From Bacillota bacterium (GTDB lineage Bacteria; Bacillota; Clostridia; Lachnospirales; Lachnospiraceae): DNA of 62,325 bases. Position numbers and translations under genes: made by a program. The DNA lies in NCBI GenBank assembly GCA_023393095.1, contig JAEWMT010000038.1:1-62325 (forward strand), given 5' to 3'. The notes beneath the pieces were generated by a model that was not told the origin of the DNA, ran no database searches, and was given only the letters and a program-made list of their open reading frames with translations. Every line of letters begins with the position of its first letter. The first letter of the stretch is position 1. Below, piece by piece: positions 52,346 through 61,204 of the stretch.

Positions 52346-53351
52346 TACCCTCCACCTCCTCATATGGTATCTGATTTGTCGCCAGATAGTTCAGTATCTT
52401 CTTTCGGCTGATATCTTCATTTGGAAGTTGGATTACCATTTGTCCAAATGCCTTTCCATCAATATCCTTCGTATCAGCAAACATGATATTTACGGGTGTT
52501 TTACATTCTAATATCATATTAGATATCACCGGTTCAAAGGATGTTCTTCCGTTAAATATAATTCTGCACATATAGCTACCCTCAAAGCTGTCAATATGTG
52601 AGTCTCCAGAAAATACCAACTGTTTAGCAATCGCTGATTTCGGTTTTACAAAGACCTCCTCAACATCACCTACTTCTGCAATGTGACTCTGATCAATAAT
52701 TGCAACCCGGTTACAAATTTCCTCTATGACACTCATTTCATGTGTGATAACAATGACTGTAATCCCAAGCTTCTGATTAATATCCTTCAATAATTTCAAT
52801 ATAGAACGGGTAGTTGTCGGATCAAGTGCACTGGTAGCCTCATCACAAAGCAGAATCTTTGGATTCGTTGCAAGAGCTCTTGCAATTGCAATTCTTTGCT
52901 TTTGACCTCCGGAAAGCTGCGCCGGATAGGCCTTTGCTTTATCGGAAAGCCCGACAATCTCTAAGAGTTCCTTTGCTCTATCTTTGGCCTGTTTTTTATT
53001 CATTCCCGCTAATTCCAACGGGAAACAGATATTCTGAAGAGAATTCCTTTGCATCAGAAGATTAAATTGTTGAAAAATCATTCCCATCGACTGTCTTGCT
53101 TTCAATAATTCCTTTTCCTTTAAGGACCCTAAATCAAAACCATCAAATATTACTGATCCTGAGGTAGGACGCTCGAGGTAGTTAATACATCGAACCAGAG
53201 TACTTTTACCTGCACCGCTAAGTCCGATAATACCGAAGATTTCTCCTTCATTTATGGTCAGGTTGATATCCTCAAGAGCAATTACCTTATTATTTTTATT
53301 TTCAAATACCTTCCCCAATTCAACTAATTGTACGATAGGATTATCTCTCAT
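52338..53351 (-). CDS. metN: Methionine-type ABC importer ATPase
   Basis: A 337-residue ATPase: Walker A IIGLSGAGKSTLVRCINYLE, Q-loop IFQQFNLLMQRNS, signature LSGGQKQRIAIARAL, Walker B ILLCDEATSALDP, H-loop VIVITHEMSV, and the C-terminal NIL/ACT-like domain (about 260-337) that senses methionine and inhibits transport in known MetN proteins. The start is ATG 53351, seven bases after GGAGGAG; the upstream in-frame ATG at 53366 lies before that site. Confidence 0.96.
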   Translation of the reverse strand: MRDNPIVQLVELGKVFENKNNKVIALEDINLTINEGEIFGIIGLSGAGKSTLVRCINYLERPTSGSVIFDGFDLGSLKEKELLKARQSMGMIFQQFNLLMQRNSLQNICFPLELAGMNKKQAKDRAKELLEIVGLSDKAKAYPAQLSGGQKQRIAIARALATNPKILLCDEATSALDPTTTRSILKLLKDINQKLGITVIVITHEMSVIEEICNRVAIIDQSHIAEVGDVEEVFVKPKSAIAKQLVFSGDSHIDSFEGSYMCRIIFNGRTSFEPVISNMILECKTPVNIMFADTKDIDGKAFGQMVIQLPNEDISRKKILNYLATNQIPYEEVEGNV

Positions 53352-53541
53352 GATGCTCTCCTCCATCTGTCAATTCAAAATATACGGATCTTGATTTTAT
53401 TAATCCCTATCAAATGGTAAGTTATTCACTTTAACACCCGCGAATATCTTCATCTGACTGCGCGCTTGGGATTATGCCTGAAAAGGTTACACACAATTAT
53501 AAACTTATGACACCCAATCCAACTAATATGAAATAAAAAAA
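53352..53541 (-). promoter_or_regulatory. metN leader downstream of the attenuator
   Basis: 190 bases of untranslated leader between the terminator and metN. I find no SAM (S-box) or T-box consensus. Only the GGAGGAG ribosome binding site is clear. Confidence 0.5.
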
Positions 53542-53572
53542 ACAGGATAGCCCGGTAAGCTTCCTGTCCTGT
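53534..53572 (-). terminator. Attenuator-like terminator upstream of metN
   Basis: On the minus strand ACAGGACAG pairs with CTATCCTGT (one mismatch) and is followed by eight T. It lies after the leader ORF and before metN, so it would stop the operon's transcripts unless read through. An alternative GAAGAA/TTCTTC stem overlaps the leader ORF stop. Confidence 0.85.
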
Positions 53573-53593
53573 CATCATATTATGGGAAGAAAT

Positions 53594-53710
53594 TCACTTC
53601 TTCTCAGGCAACACGAAAACATCACATTCACTTATCAGGCAAATATGTATCACCGGCATAAAACACATGCCGCAAGTATTACAGCATTTTAAGTTATAAG
53701 ATGTTCTCAT
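53594..53710 (-). CDS. Cysteine-rich 38-residue leader peptide upstream of metNIQ
   Basis: A 38-codon ORF that starts 10 bases after GGAAAGG, with sequence beginning MRTSYNLKCCNTCGMCFMPV and ending PEKK. Six of 38 residues are Cys (positions 9, 10, 13, 16, 24, 29) and three are Met. It begins about 45 bases behind a consensus promoter and ends about 20 bases before the attenuator-like hairpin. The C-C-x2-C-x2-C cluster could make the ribosome stall when Cys-tRNA is scarce, the logic of amino-acid leader peptides; alternatively the peptide itself binds metal. It is too short for routine gene calling. Confidence 0.65.
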   Translation of the reverse strand: MRTSYNLKCCNTCGMCFMPVIHICLISECDVFVLPEKK

Positions 53711-53760
53711 AGTAATCAACCTTTCCAATTCATATTAAACCTATATATTTTGATGGTATT

Positions 53761-53789
53761 AGTATATAATATACTTATTCCTTTGTCAA
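53761..53789 (-). promoter_or_regulatory. Sigma-A promoter of the leader-metNIQ operon
   Basis: The minus strand has TTGACA (53784-53789), 17 bases, TATACT (53761-53766), close to a perfect consensus. The leader ORF start follows about 45 bases downstream of the expected transcription start. Confidence 0.88.
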
Positions 53790-53855
53790 CATATAAATAT
53801 AAAAAATTCCAGATTAATTTTCAAACAATTATATCAAACTTTATCACAAAATTCA

Positions 53856-54230
53856 TTATTTAAAATTTTCCAGTTTAAGATTCAGTCTGTCTTTTTTACT
53901 TAATCGTTTCACTGCCTCGTCATAGGAATGATCTATCATGTCAAATATCAGTTCATCTTGTAATCCGTTATTTAAAAAAACTGTATTCTTATATGGCTTC
54001 TGACGATCCGGGCAATGATACCCTACTGTAACTAACCCCGAATAGGTTTGCCTATAAAAATCTGCCAGTACCGGTTCGCAACGAACTGTTATCTTTGTAT
54101 CATCGGGATACCATTCCAGAAAGATACGGTTACTTACCTTGTAACAGACCGGAAATGCTCCAAAGGGATAAGTCTCATAAGCACCAAGCTTGGAAAGACA
54201 ATAAGATTTAATATCTGAATAGGTAATCAT
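53856..54230 (-). CDS. MmcQ/YjbR family protein
   Basis: A 124-residue protein of the CyaY-like MmcQ/YjbR fold: KLGAYETYPFGAFPVCYKVS, RIFLEWYPDDTKITVRCEP, the family's GVxPGYHMxKxHW region here as VTVGYHCPDRQKPYKNTVFL, and the C-terminal MIDHSYDEAVKRLSKKDR (LIxxSYxLVxxxL pattern). Proposed to bind DNA in double-wing mode; the cellular role is unclear. Confidence 0.9.
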   Translation of the reverse strand: MITYSDIKSYCLSKLGAYETYPFGAFPVCYKVSNRIFLEWYPDDTKITVRCEPVLADFYRQTYSGLVTVGYHCPDRQKPYKNTVFLNNGLQDELIFDMIDHSYDEAVKRLSKKDRLNLKLENFK

Positions 54231-54308
54231 AAAATGCCTCCTATCATATAAAATCGGCAGCCATAAAGCTACATCGGTAACCGGATTATTTTTCTCAATA
54301 ATCCACCC

Positions 54309-55184
54309 TTAATCCACCCTTCCTATCATAATATCTGAATTTGGGTCATGTTTTTCGAAATTGCGGCGAATGGATGCCTCGCTGTAATTCGCATAACAGT
54401 AGACACATCCATTATTGCAGGTATTATAAATTCCAATATCAACACTCTGGATACAGTTACAGCCTGGACGTTGGTTTTTATCCGTTTTAACAGATATAGT
54501 ATGTCCACATACCCGTTCAACAATCTCTTTATCAATACAGGCAGCCGGCTTGACTCCGTCTGTGCTAAGATCAAGTGTTTCACAGCATGCTCTGAGTTCA
54601 ATTCCATAATTTTTTGCAATTTCAGACAAGCCGGCTGCCAGTTGATGCATCTGCTCCTTTGTAATATTCTGTATTATATTTTGTTTAACCTGTTTATTAA
54701 GCTTGCTATAAATATCAACAAAGCTGATTGTGCAGATCTTGGTATATCCCTGAAGGCTATTACAAAGCTGCTCAAAATTACATATATGATAATCGAACGT
54801 TATATTATCGTTCAGAATAATCGGGTCATATCGCCATAAAACTCTTCCATGACCCAGCTGATTAGATAGTTTTCGAAAGGTACACACTATCTGGTCTTTC
54901 TCCCGTAAGTTTCTCTCCATATCCTTCCTGTAAGGATTCAAGGTAAACTGAAAATAATAGGAGTAGCCCAAATCATCAATCACAGAAAGCTTATCCATCA
55001 TATTCTGTGGATCTTTTGTCCAAAAAACAATACAATCAATATCTTCTGGAGACAATAATATTTTCCTCATCTGAAGCGGATTCATTGGATTTTTTGTATA
55101 TACATACCCAGCTTTCAGCCGGTTGACAAACCACTGTGAATAATAACCGGGTATATCTGTTCTTCGGGATATCGAAAGAATCAT
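54309..55184 (-). CDS. DUF1848 protein
   Basis: A 291-residue protein: MILSISRRTDIPGYYSQWFV with NRLKAGYVYTKNPMNPLQM, CIVFWTKDPQNMM, a TIM-barrel-like body, and a C-terminal cysteine cluster RPGCNCIQSVDIGIYNTCNN then GCVYCYANYS that resembles a radical-SAM-type CxxxCxxC (NTCNNGCVYCYA). The family is widely conserved and its function is unknown. The Cys cluster at the C terminus rather than the N terminus is the family's usual layout. Confidence 0.88.
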   Translation of the reverse strand: MILSISRRTDIPGYYSQWFVNRLKAGYVYTKNPMNPLQMRKILLSPEDIDCIVFWTKDPQNMMDKLSVIDDLGYSYYFQFTLNPYRKDMERNLREKDQIVCTFRKLSNQLGHGRVLWRYDPIILNDNITFDYHICNFEQLCNSLQGYTKICTISFVDIYSKLNKQVKQNIIQNITKEQMHQLAAGLSEIAKNYGIELRACCETLDLSTDGVKPAACIDKEIVERVCGHTISVKTDKNQRPGCNCIQSVDIGIYNTCNNGCVYCYANYSEASIRRNFEKHDPNSDIMIGRVD

Positions 55185-55523
55185 GCCGTTCTCCTTTCTA
55201 CCATTTTTCTATGGTATTAAAATCAAACAGTTTCCGTTATAAATTTAAATATTAATATTATAATTCAACTACAGGCGAACATATATTCTCTATTATCGTA
55301 CTATATTTATCCTATTTAAACAATGCCTAAAAGCAAAAGTTTATATAGTGGTGAAATCGGATGATGACATTAATCATAGTATTTTTATGCTCATTTTCTA
55401 ATATAGATTTGAATGTTAATGCATTGATTTTAAACAATCATTTAATGTATAATATTACCATATCTTTAATTTGCAATTATTTACTATTGAGAATAAAAAA
55501 ATTTTTTTATTTTGGAGGTAATA
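55185..55523. other. Intergenic region between divergent genes
   Basis: About 340 A/T-rich bases between the divergent DUF1848 gene and the HExxH gene. No recognised RNA or repeat. Confidence 0.4.
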
Positions 55524-55991
55524 ATGAAAGTTGATGAAAATAAAATAATCCAGTCTTTCGAAAATTGGTGTAAGAAATTGCGTATATCCCCAGGCTGGGA
55601 TATTAAGCTTGAATTTGTTGATGATATTAACTGGAGAAAAACAGGAGATTTTAAGGTTGACTGTGATGATAGAAAAGCTTTACTTCTTCTTAATAGAGCA
55701 AATCCGAAACAAGAAAATCTTGAAGAAGTAATTGTTCATGAATTGTTTCATTTGAAAATGTACCCACTTGACCAAGTTACAGAGTCTTTAATTACTGCTA
55801 ATTTTCAAGAAGGGACACCAGCATATGATTTTGCTTATAGTCAATTCTTTATTTCATTAGAGCAAACAGTTGAAGAATTGACAAAGTGTTTTCTTCTTGA
55901 ATATGGCGATATTAAAGAATTATCATATGGTAGATGCAAAAATCAAAAATCGTATAATGAACTTTTTGAAGGGTTAAAAATAATTGAATGA
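55524..55991 (+). CDS. Small HExxH metalloprotease-like protein
   Basis: A 155-residue soluble protein with EEVIVHELFHLKMYPL (HExxH, about residue 77), preceded by a beta-strand rich segment (WDIKLEFVDDINWRKTGDFK VDxDxRKALLLLNR). The architecture resembles small SprT/IrrE-like gluzincins, but I do not recognise a precise family. The start is ATG 55524, preceded by GGAGG; the frame upstream begins with a TTG that overlaps the binding site. No neighbour points to a role. Confidence 0.8.
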   Translation: MKVDENKIIQSFENWCKKLRISPGWDIKLEFVDDINWRKTGDFKVDCDDRKALLLLNRANPKQENLEEVIVHELFHLKMYPLDQVTESLITANFQEGTPAYDFAYSQFFISLEQTVEELTKCFLLEYGDIKELSYGRCKNQKSYNELFEGLKIIE

Positions 55992-56020
55992 TTTCCTAAC
56001 ATTTTCTATCTATATACCCC

Positions 56021-56049
56021 TTGACACATTATACTATGTATTATATAGT
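56021..56049 (+). promoter_or_regulatory. padR promoter and likely PadR operator
   Basis: TTGACA, 17 bases, TATAGT. The dyad ATACTAT-7-ATAGTAT (56031-56051) covers the spacer and -10 box, as expected for autorepression by PadR proteins. Confidence 0.8.
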
Positions 56050-56071
56050 ATATGACATAAGGAGGTATAAA

Positions 56072-56389
56072 ATGGATATTCAATTAAAAAAGGGATTATT
56101 AGAATTTTGCGTTCTGGCGGTGCTTAATAAATCAGATTCCTATGGGTATCAGATCATTAAGGATATTTCCACCTACATCGAAATTTCAGAATCAACCTTA
56201 TATCCCATTTTAAAACGACTCGAATCCGGATCTTATCTTACAACATACTCTGTTGAGCATAATAGCCGTCTGCGAAAATATTACCAGATTACTGATAAAG
56301 GCAAGGATTATATACAAGAGTTTCTTAAAGAATGGCAGCAGGTAATGAAAATTTATTATTTTATTGAAGGGGAGAGTAATCATGAATAA
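56072..56389 (+). CDS. PadR-family transcription regulator
   Basis: A 105-residue winged-helix protein: QLKKGLLEFCVLAVLNKSDS, YGYQIIKDISTYIEISESTL and YPILKRLESGSYLTTYSVEH then RKYYQITDKGKDYIQEFLKEW, a complete PadR fold with the C-terminal helix for dimerisation. The start is ATG 56072 after AAGGAGG. It is translationally coupled to the DUF1700 gene by an eight-base overlap. PadR-DUF1700-DUF4097 operons act in envelope stress responses in Firmicutes. Confidence 0.94.
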   Translation: MDIQLKKGLLEFCVLAVLNKSDSYGYQIIKDISTYIEISESTLYPILKRLESGSYLTTYSVEHNSRLRKYYQITDKGKDYIQEFLKEWQQVMKIYYFIEGESNHE

Positions 56390-56969
56390 AGCGGTTTTTT
56401 TGAATGAGTTAGGGCTTTATTTACAAAAAATGAACGGTAAAGAGAAAAGTAAGTTTATCACTTACTATGATGAAATGATTTCTGACTATGTTGAAAACGG
56501 GATGAGTGAAGAAGATGCTGTGAAAAAAATAGGAGCTCCAAAGAAAATTGCTGAGGAGCTATTAGAGAACTATGATACGATTAAATTTAATTTATCTTTT
56601 ACAAGTAACAAAAATTTAAACAAAGCATTATTAGTCTTAGGATTTCCACTATGGGGATGTATATTACTTACCATTATTTTATCAGTATTATCCTTCTACA
56701 TGATTATCTGGGGTATTCCATTTACAACCGGCGCCAGCTGCTTAGGACTTTTTGCAGCTTCAGTCTACGGTATTATCGGTACACCATTTATGCTAGCTGA
56801 TAATTTGTCTATGGGAACAATTCAGTTTGGAGTTTCTATTGCGTCAATTGGTTTTGCTTTATTATTAGGGATAATAACTGTAGTATTATCAAAAAGATTT
56901 GTTGTTACAACAAAGAATTTGAATGTAAAACTAACCGCATTATTTAAAAAGAAAGTGGTGATAAGATGA
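56382..56969 (+). CDS. DUF1700 membrane protein
   Basis: A 195-residue protein with a cytoplasmic helical start typical of DUF1700 (NKAVFLNELGLYLQKMNGKE, ISDYVENGMSEEDAVKKIGA) and four membrane helices (from about 80, LVLGFPLWGCILLTIILSVL, to about 180). The start at 56382 has GGGGAGAG upstream and overlaps padR. It ends four bases into the next gene (ATGA overlap). Confidence 0.88.
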   Translation: MNKAVFLNELGLYLQKMNGKEKSKFITYYDEMISDYVENGMSEEDAVKKIGAPKKIAEELLENYDTIKFNLSFTSNKNLNKALLVLGFPLWGCILLTIILSVLSFYMIIWGIPFTTGASCLGLFAASVYGIIGTPFMLADNLSMGTIQFGVSIASIGFALLLGIITVVLSKRFVVTTKNLNVKLTALFKKKVVIR

Positions 56970-57202
56970 AAATTAGAGACTTTAAAAAGAATAGTATAAT
57001 ATTAATCATATCATTAATTGTTACAGGCGCTGTTATAACAACCATAGGCTTTGGCTCAGCAGGCTTTAATCTTAACAAAGTGAAAGAAATGAGCTCAAAG
57101 CCTCGCTGGTATCAAACAATTCATAATAATGATGATCATCTATGGTATGGGATCGAGCCCGGCAGTCATCTTCATATTATAAGCATAGGTGATGCTGATT
57201 AA
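56966..57202 (+). CDS. Truncated third gene of the padR operon
   Basis: A 78-residue protein with one N-terminal membrane helix (SIILIISLIVTGAVITTIGF) and a short extracytoplasmic tail (GSAGFNLNKVKEMSSKPRWY). The usual third gene in this operon type is a DUF4097 protein of about 250-300 residues whose start looks like this. Only the anchor part is left here, followed by a sound terminator. I infer a truncated DUF4097-type protein; the tail WYQTIHNNDDHLWYGIEPGS is not recognised. Confidence 0.65.
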   Translation: MKIRDFKKNSIILIISLIVTGAVITTIGFGSAGFNLNKVKEMSSKPRWYQTIHNNDDHLWYGIEPGSHLHIISIGDAD

Positions 57203-57209
57203 ACACTAT

Positions 57210-57241
57210 CGGCTGTTACAGAGAATTTATTGTAACAGCCG
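57210..57241 (+). terminator. padR operon terminator
   Basis: CGGCTGTTACA pairs with TGTAACAGCCG (11 bp) around 10 bases, eight bases past the stop; TTAATT follows. Confidence 0.85.
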
Positions 57242-57462
57242 TTAATTCAGCTTAAGTAAATACTAAATCTGAAACGAAAAGTATTCTACTAATATAAATT
57301 AACTAAATTTATCAATCAAGGTCTCTTAGTCTCTCATCTAACTATGCAGCCATTATTGGTATATGTTGGCATATAGGATAAGGTGTGTTAAAATATACAT
57401 AATTTAAATATTCAATAAAATAAAGTAAACTATATCATTTATAATCAACGGGGAGAAAATAG

Positions 57463-58245
57463 ATGAAGATCCATTGTATTAATTTTGTATATTTTAGTCC
57501 GACCAAAACAACGAAAATGGTTCTTGATTTGTTGGGAAAAGAATTTGATGTTCCAATGAAAGAATATGACTTAACAGATTTTAAAAATCATAATATAGAA
57601 TTATTATTTAACAATACAGACTTAGTTATATTTGGTTTCCCGGTCTATAGTGGACGAGTGCCAGAAACATTTGTTGCACGTCTTGAAAAAGTAAAAGGCG
57701 ATTACACGGCAGGCGCGATAATTGCAACCTATGGTAATCGAGACTATGATGATGCCTTACTTGAAATGAAAAATATAGCTGGACAATCCGGATTTAAAAT
57801 TATAGGAGCTGCTGCAATAGTTGCAGAGCATTCCGTGGTTAGAGAAATCGGGGCTGGGCGTCCAAATATAGAAGATATATCTCTACTAACTGCATTTGGA
57901 AAGGAATTAAAAATCAAAATTGAAGATATAAATAATTTGATACAGGATGAAAGTTTGAGAATCAATGGGAATATACCATATCGTAAATATAAACATATAC
58001 CAATGTCACCTAGAAGTACTTCCACATGCAATGCATGTAATGCCTGTTGCAAGCTTTGCCCAACGGGAGCAATTACATATGATGGGAAAATTCGTACAAA
58101 CAAACAAAAATGCGTTGGCTGCATGCGTTGTATCCGAATTTGTCCCAAAAAGGCAAGAACTGTGGGGAAATTAAAAGAATTGGGAGCCAAAGTTCTTCTA
58201 AAAAACAAGTGTAAGGAAGATAAACATTCTGAAATGTTTATCTAG
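57463..58245 (+). CDS. EFR1 family flavodoxin-ferredoxin
   Basis: A 260-residue protein with an N-terminal flavodoxin-like domain (YFSPTKTTKMVLDLLGKEFD, FGFPVYSGRVPETF, TYGNRDYDDALLEM) and a C-terminal pair of 4Fe-4S motifs: CNACNACCKLCPTG and CVGCMRCIRICPKK. EFR1 proteins are putative electron carriers of anaerobes with no defined partner. The next gene starts three bases downstream, so they share a transcript. Confidence 0.92.
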   Translation: MKIHCINFVYFSPTKTTKMVLDLLGKEFDVPMKEYDLTDFKNHNIELLFNNTDLVIFGFPVYSGRVPETFVARLEKVKGDYTAGAIIATYGNRDYDDALLEMKNIAGQSGFKIIGAAAIVAEHSVVREIGAGRPNIEDISLLTAFGKELKIKIEDINNLIQDESLRINGNIPYRKYKHIPMSPRSTSTCNACNACCKLCPTGAITYDGKIRTNKQKCVGCMRCIRICPKKARTVGKLKELGAKVLLKNKCKEDKHSEMFI

Positions 58246-58248
58246 TAA

Positions 58249-59373
58249 ATGACATCAGTTATAAGAAAGGATGATGGGGATTTGAAACGCTTATTGGTTA
58301 TTATTATGGTATCAGCAGTAATATTTATGTGTTGGAGCTGCACCTCTAAAACGGAACAGCCTGCCGTGAATACCTCATCGGACTCAAAACCCTGGCCAAC
58401 CAAATCATGGAGCACAAGCACTCCAAAAGAGCAGGGCATAAACTCTGCAGATTTGTCAAAGTCGGATAAGTATATTAAAGATAACTACCCCAGCGTTTGC
58501 AGCCTGCTTGTAGTGAGGCACGGATATCTCGTATACGAAAAATATTATAACGGCCGGAACGCGGACTCCGCCTTACCTGTTTACTCCGTCACAAAAAGTA
58601 TTATGTCGGCGCTGACAGGCATTGCTATGCAGCAAAAGCTTATAAAAAGCATCGAACAACCCGTTTCGGAGTTAGTACCTAACTATTTCAAAGACATCGA
58701 CGATCCAAACAAAAAGAATATCACCATAAAACAAGTACTTACAATGACCGGGGGCCTTGAGAGCATCGACAATAATTATAACGATTTTCATTCAGCTAAA
58801 GACTGGCTCAGCCAGACCCTGAAAATGCCGCTTATTGATGAGCCTGGTACAAAATTTGTTTACAACACCGGACTCATACAATTTTTATCGAATATAATCT
58901 CTAAAACCTCCTGTATGGACACGTGTAAATATGCGGATAAATATCTCTTTTCTAAGATTGGTATAAATCCGACAAGCTGGGATCGCGACTCGCAGGGTTA
59001 TTATTGCGGAGGATCTGGCCTGGTTCTTACCGCCCGGGATATGGCTAAATTCGGCTATCTGTACTTAAATGACGGGCAGTGGGATGGTAAGCAGATCATC
59101 CCGAAAGACTGGGTCGAAGAATCCACAAAGAAACAACTCTACGCATACGATGGCTTCGATTACGGTTATCTTTTCTGGGTACAGACTGCACACGACTCTA
59201 CGAAGAATGTTGACTATATTACCTATCGGGCAGACGGCTATGGAGGGCAAAAGATAATTGTAGTTCCACAACTGGATTTGGTTGCCGTAGTCACGGCAAG
59301 CCCGGATGCAAACACAAAGGATGACGACATGCAGAACATTGTTTTCAATTACGTAATACCGGCGGTAAAATAA
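58249..59373 (+). CDS. Beta-lactamase-fold serine hydrolase, lipoprotein
   Basis: A 374-residue exported protein. The signal ends in a lipobox-like IFMCWSCTSK (Cys about 31). The class C beta-lactamase/DD-peptidase domain shows VYSVTKSIMSALTGIA (nucleophile SxxK), KFVYNTGLIQFLSNII (YxN-type site) and RADGYGGQKIIVVPQLDL for the third motif (GxxGQ). No antibiotic-resistance call is warranted; this group is mostly esterases and peptidases. The start is uncertain: ATG 58249, or TTG 58282 (LKRLLVIIM) with a nearby AAAGGATGGGG. Confidence 0.88.
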   Translation: MTSVIRKDDGDLKRLLVIIMVSAVIFMCWSCTSKTEQPAVNTSSDSKPWPTKSWSTSTPKEQGINSADLSKSDKYIKDNYPSVCSLLVVRHGYLVYEKYYNGRNADSALPVYSVTKSIMSALTGIAMQQKLIKSIEQPVSELVPNYFKDIDDPNKKNITIKQVLTMTGGLESIDNNYNDFHSAKDWLSQTLKMPLIDEPGTKFVYNTGLIQFLSNIISKTSCMDTCKYADKYLFSKIGINPTSWDRDSQGYYCGGSGLVLTARDMAKFGYLYLNDGQWDGKQIIPKDWVEESTKKQLYAYDGFDYGYLFWVQTAHDSTKNVDYITYRADGYGGQKIIVVPQLDLVAVVTASPDANTKDDDMQNIVFNYVIPAVK

Positions 59374-59609
59374 AAACTGTTCCTATACTCATAGCAATTA
59401 TACTGCTGAAACTCTAATTTTTGCTTTTGCGAAAGGTTTTATCACTCCTTATAATATAAAACAGTTGATTTTTATATGAATTTTGTTATAAATTTGTTAT
59501 GGGTAATATTTTCCGCTCTCGGTGGGTATGCAGAGTGGGGCGATTGTATTATTAATTGAAGGTGAGATTATAAATAATCTAAATTAGAAAAATTAATCTG
59601 GAGGTTATT

Positions 59610-60164
59610 ATGGAGGTATATATTATTTTAGGGATTATCGGTTTAATTATTATCCTACTTGCTTTTTACATAATAGGTACGTATAACAAGCTTGTAAAAA
59701 GGCGCAACAGAGTTAATACTCAATGGGCACAAATCGAAGTTCAGCTTGTACGGCGGACTGACTTAATCCCCAATCTTGTGGAAACAGTTAAGGGTTATGC
59801 TGCTCATGAAAAAGCAATTTTTGAAAAGATTGCCGCAGAAAGAGACTCGCTTAATAAAGCTTCTTCACCGGGACAAAAAATGGAAGCTAGTGATCGCCTT
59901 TCAGATCAGTTGTTACAATTGTTCGCGGTGGCAGAAGCTTATCCTAACTTAAAAGCGGACAGCAGTTTTGTCAATCTGCAATCTGCTTTAAAAGAAACAG
60001 AAGACAAAATCGCTTACGCTCGTCAATTTTATAATGACACGGTACTTATTTACAAAGATATAATTCATCAATTTCCATCAAATATTATTGCAAAGAGGTT
60101 TAAGTTTAATGATGAATTATATTATATCGTACGAGAAGATAAAAATGAAAAAATCAAGATTTAA
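59610..60164 (+). CDS. lemA: LemA family protein
   Basis: A 184-residue membrane-anchored protein: N-terminal helix (IILGIIGLIIILLAFYIIGT), then the LemA four-helix body YNKLVKRRNRVNTQWAQIEV, QLVRRTDLIPNLVETVKGYA, EAYPNLKADSSFVNLQSALK and YNDTVLIYKDIIHQFPSNII. The C-terminal tail LKFNDELYYIVREDK-type differs from the usual 'FxxxxYFE'. It overlaps the DUF2207-like gene. LemA-DUF2207 pairs are common; their role is unclear. Confidence 0.92.
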   Translation: MEVYIILGIIGLIIILLAFYIIGTYNKLVKRRNRVNTQWAQIEVQLVRRTDLIPNLVETVKGYAAHEKAIFEKIAAERDSLNKASSPGQKMEASDRLSDQLLQLFAVAEAYPNLKADSSFVNLQSALKETEDKIAYARQFYNDTVLIYKDIIHQFPSNIIAKRFKFNDELYYIVREDKNEKIKI

Positions 60165-61194
60165 AACAAAACTAACCAAAATACAAAAACGTAAAAATAT
60201 ACTGGTTATCTTCGCAGTCATTGTGGCTTCTTATATCTTTTGTTTGTTATTTAGTAGAGGTATCGGAATATTTGAAAAATGGACTGTGGAAAATTTAATA
60301 ATAGCGTTTTTTTTAACATTTTTTGTGATTTCTATGACTTTGATACCGGTTCTGATTGCAGCTTGTGTTTTGGGAGTGCAAAGGGGTAAAGCCAAACGTG
60401 TGCGTGATAACGCCACATTTGTTCCGGTGCAGGGTATAGAGTACTATAGGGATAGCCTGAGTGAATTAAACCCCGCCCTTGTCAGTCTGCTGATAGATTT
60501 AGATATTTACGGTAAAAAAGATATCGTGGCGACATTACTGAGATTGCAAAACAAAAAAGCTATAAGCTTTCAAAAGAACGGCAAAATAATCGCGACTAGT
60601 GAAAACAAGCAGAAGCTTGACCAAAGCGAAATAGAATTATTAAATATAATCAAGGGCGGCAAGTTGAATAATAAAAATACATTATTGAACTGGAAGAAAA
60701 ACCGTTTTAATAAAGCTGAACAGTTAGGCTATATTGAAAAGAACACTGTGGACAGGACTAAAAATATTGGTAAATATTCTATAATTGCTTTTGTTTCTCT
60801 TATTCCTACTTTTATCCTGTGGGGGATATTTCTCTCTTTGAACCTATATGACATAAATAACTTATTTGAAATTATAATAATGTTTTTATTTCTTATGGCA
60901 ATTGATGTATTTTTGTTCGTACCATGGTATCTATTAGTACGGCAAGCAGTTTACTTCAACCGTGACGATATTCTATGGAAAAGAACGCCGCTTGGTAATG
61001 AAATAGCTGAAAAAATCGCAGGTTTAGCCAAATTTATACATGAGTTCAGTCGTCTGTCTGAAGCGGAAAAAGAAGAGATCGTTCTATGGGATGATTATCT
61101 TGTGTATGCAATCGTATTGGAAGAAAACGAACAGATTGTAAAGGAAATTTGTAAATCGTATAAAATTGATATCCGCAGTTTAGGCAGGTTGTGA
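60145..61194 (+). CDS. DUF2207-like membrane protein
   Basis: A 349-residue protein with two N-terminal helices (about 15-37, 50-75), a cytoplasmic middle (VQGIEYYRDSLSELNPALVS with LLIDLDIYGKKDIVATLLRL, the winged-helix-like part found in DUF2207 proteins), two more helices (about 210-270) and a helical tail. The usual exported N-terminal DUF2207 domain of about 200 residues is missing, so it is a shortened version. The start at 60145 overlaps lemA by 20 bases; an ATG at 60112 is the alternative. Confidence 0.75.
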   Translation: MKKSRFKTKLTKIQKRKNILVIFAVIVASYIFCLLFSRGIGIFEKWTVENLIIAFFLTFFVISMTLIPVLIAACVLGVQRGKAKRVRDNATFVPVQGIEYYRDSLSELNPALVSLLIDLDIYGKKDIVATLLRLQNKKAISFQKNGKIIATSENKQKLDQSEIELLNIIKGGKLNNKNTLLNWKKNRFNKAEQLGYIEKNTVDRTKNIGKYSIIAFVSLIPTFILWGIFLSLNLYDINNLFEIIIMFLFLMAIDVFLFVPWYLLVRQAVYFNRDDILWKRTPLGNEIAEKIAGLAKFIHEFSRLSEAEKEEIVLWDDYLVYAIVLEENEQIVKEICKSYKIDIRSLGRL

Positions 61195-61204
61195 GGAGGT
61201 TATT

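Noticed and set aside
53352..53760. SAM (S-box) riboswitch upstream of metN
   Set aside because: No match to the conserved S-box core (such as GGTGGAGGGA...GGCAACC); a leader ORF and terminator are present instead.
58249..59373. Antibiotic-resistance beta-lactamase
   Set aside because: The SxxK fold alone is shared by esterases and DD-peptidases; no class-specific resistance motifs or context are seen.
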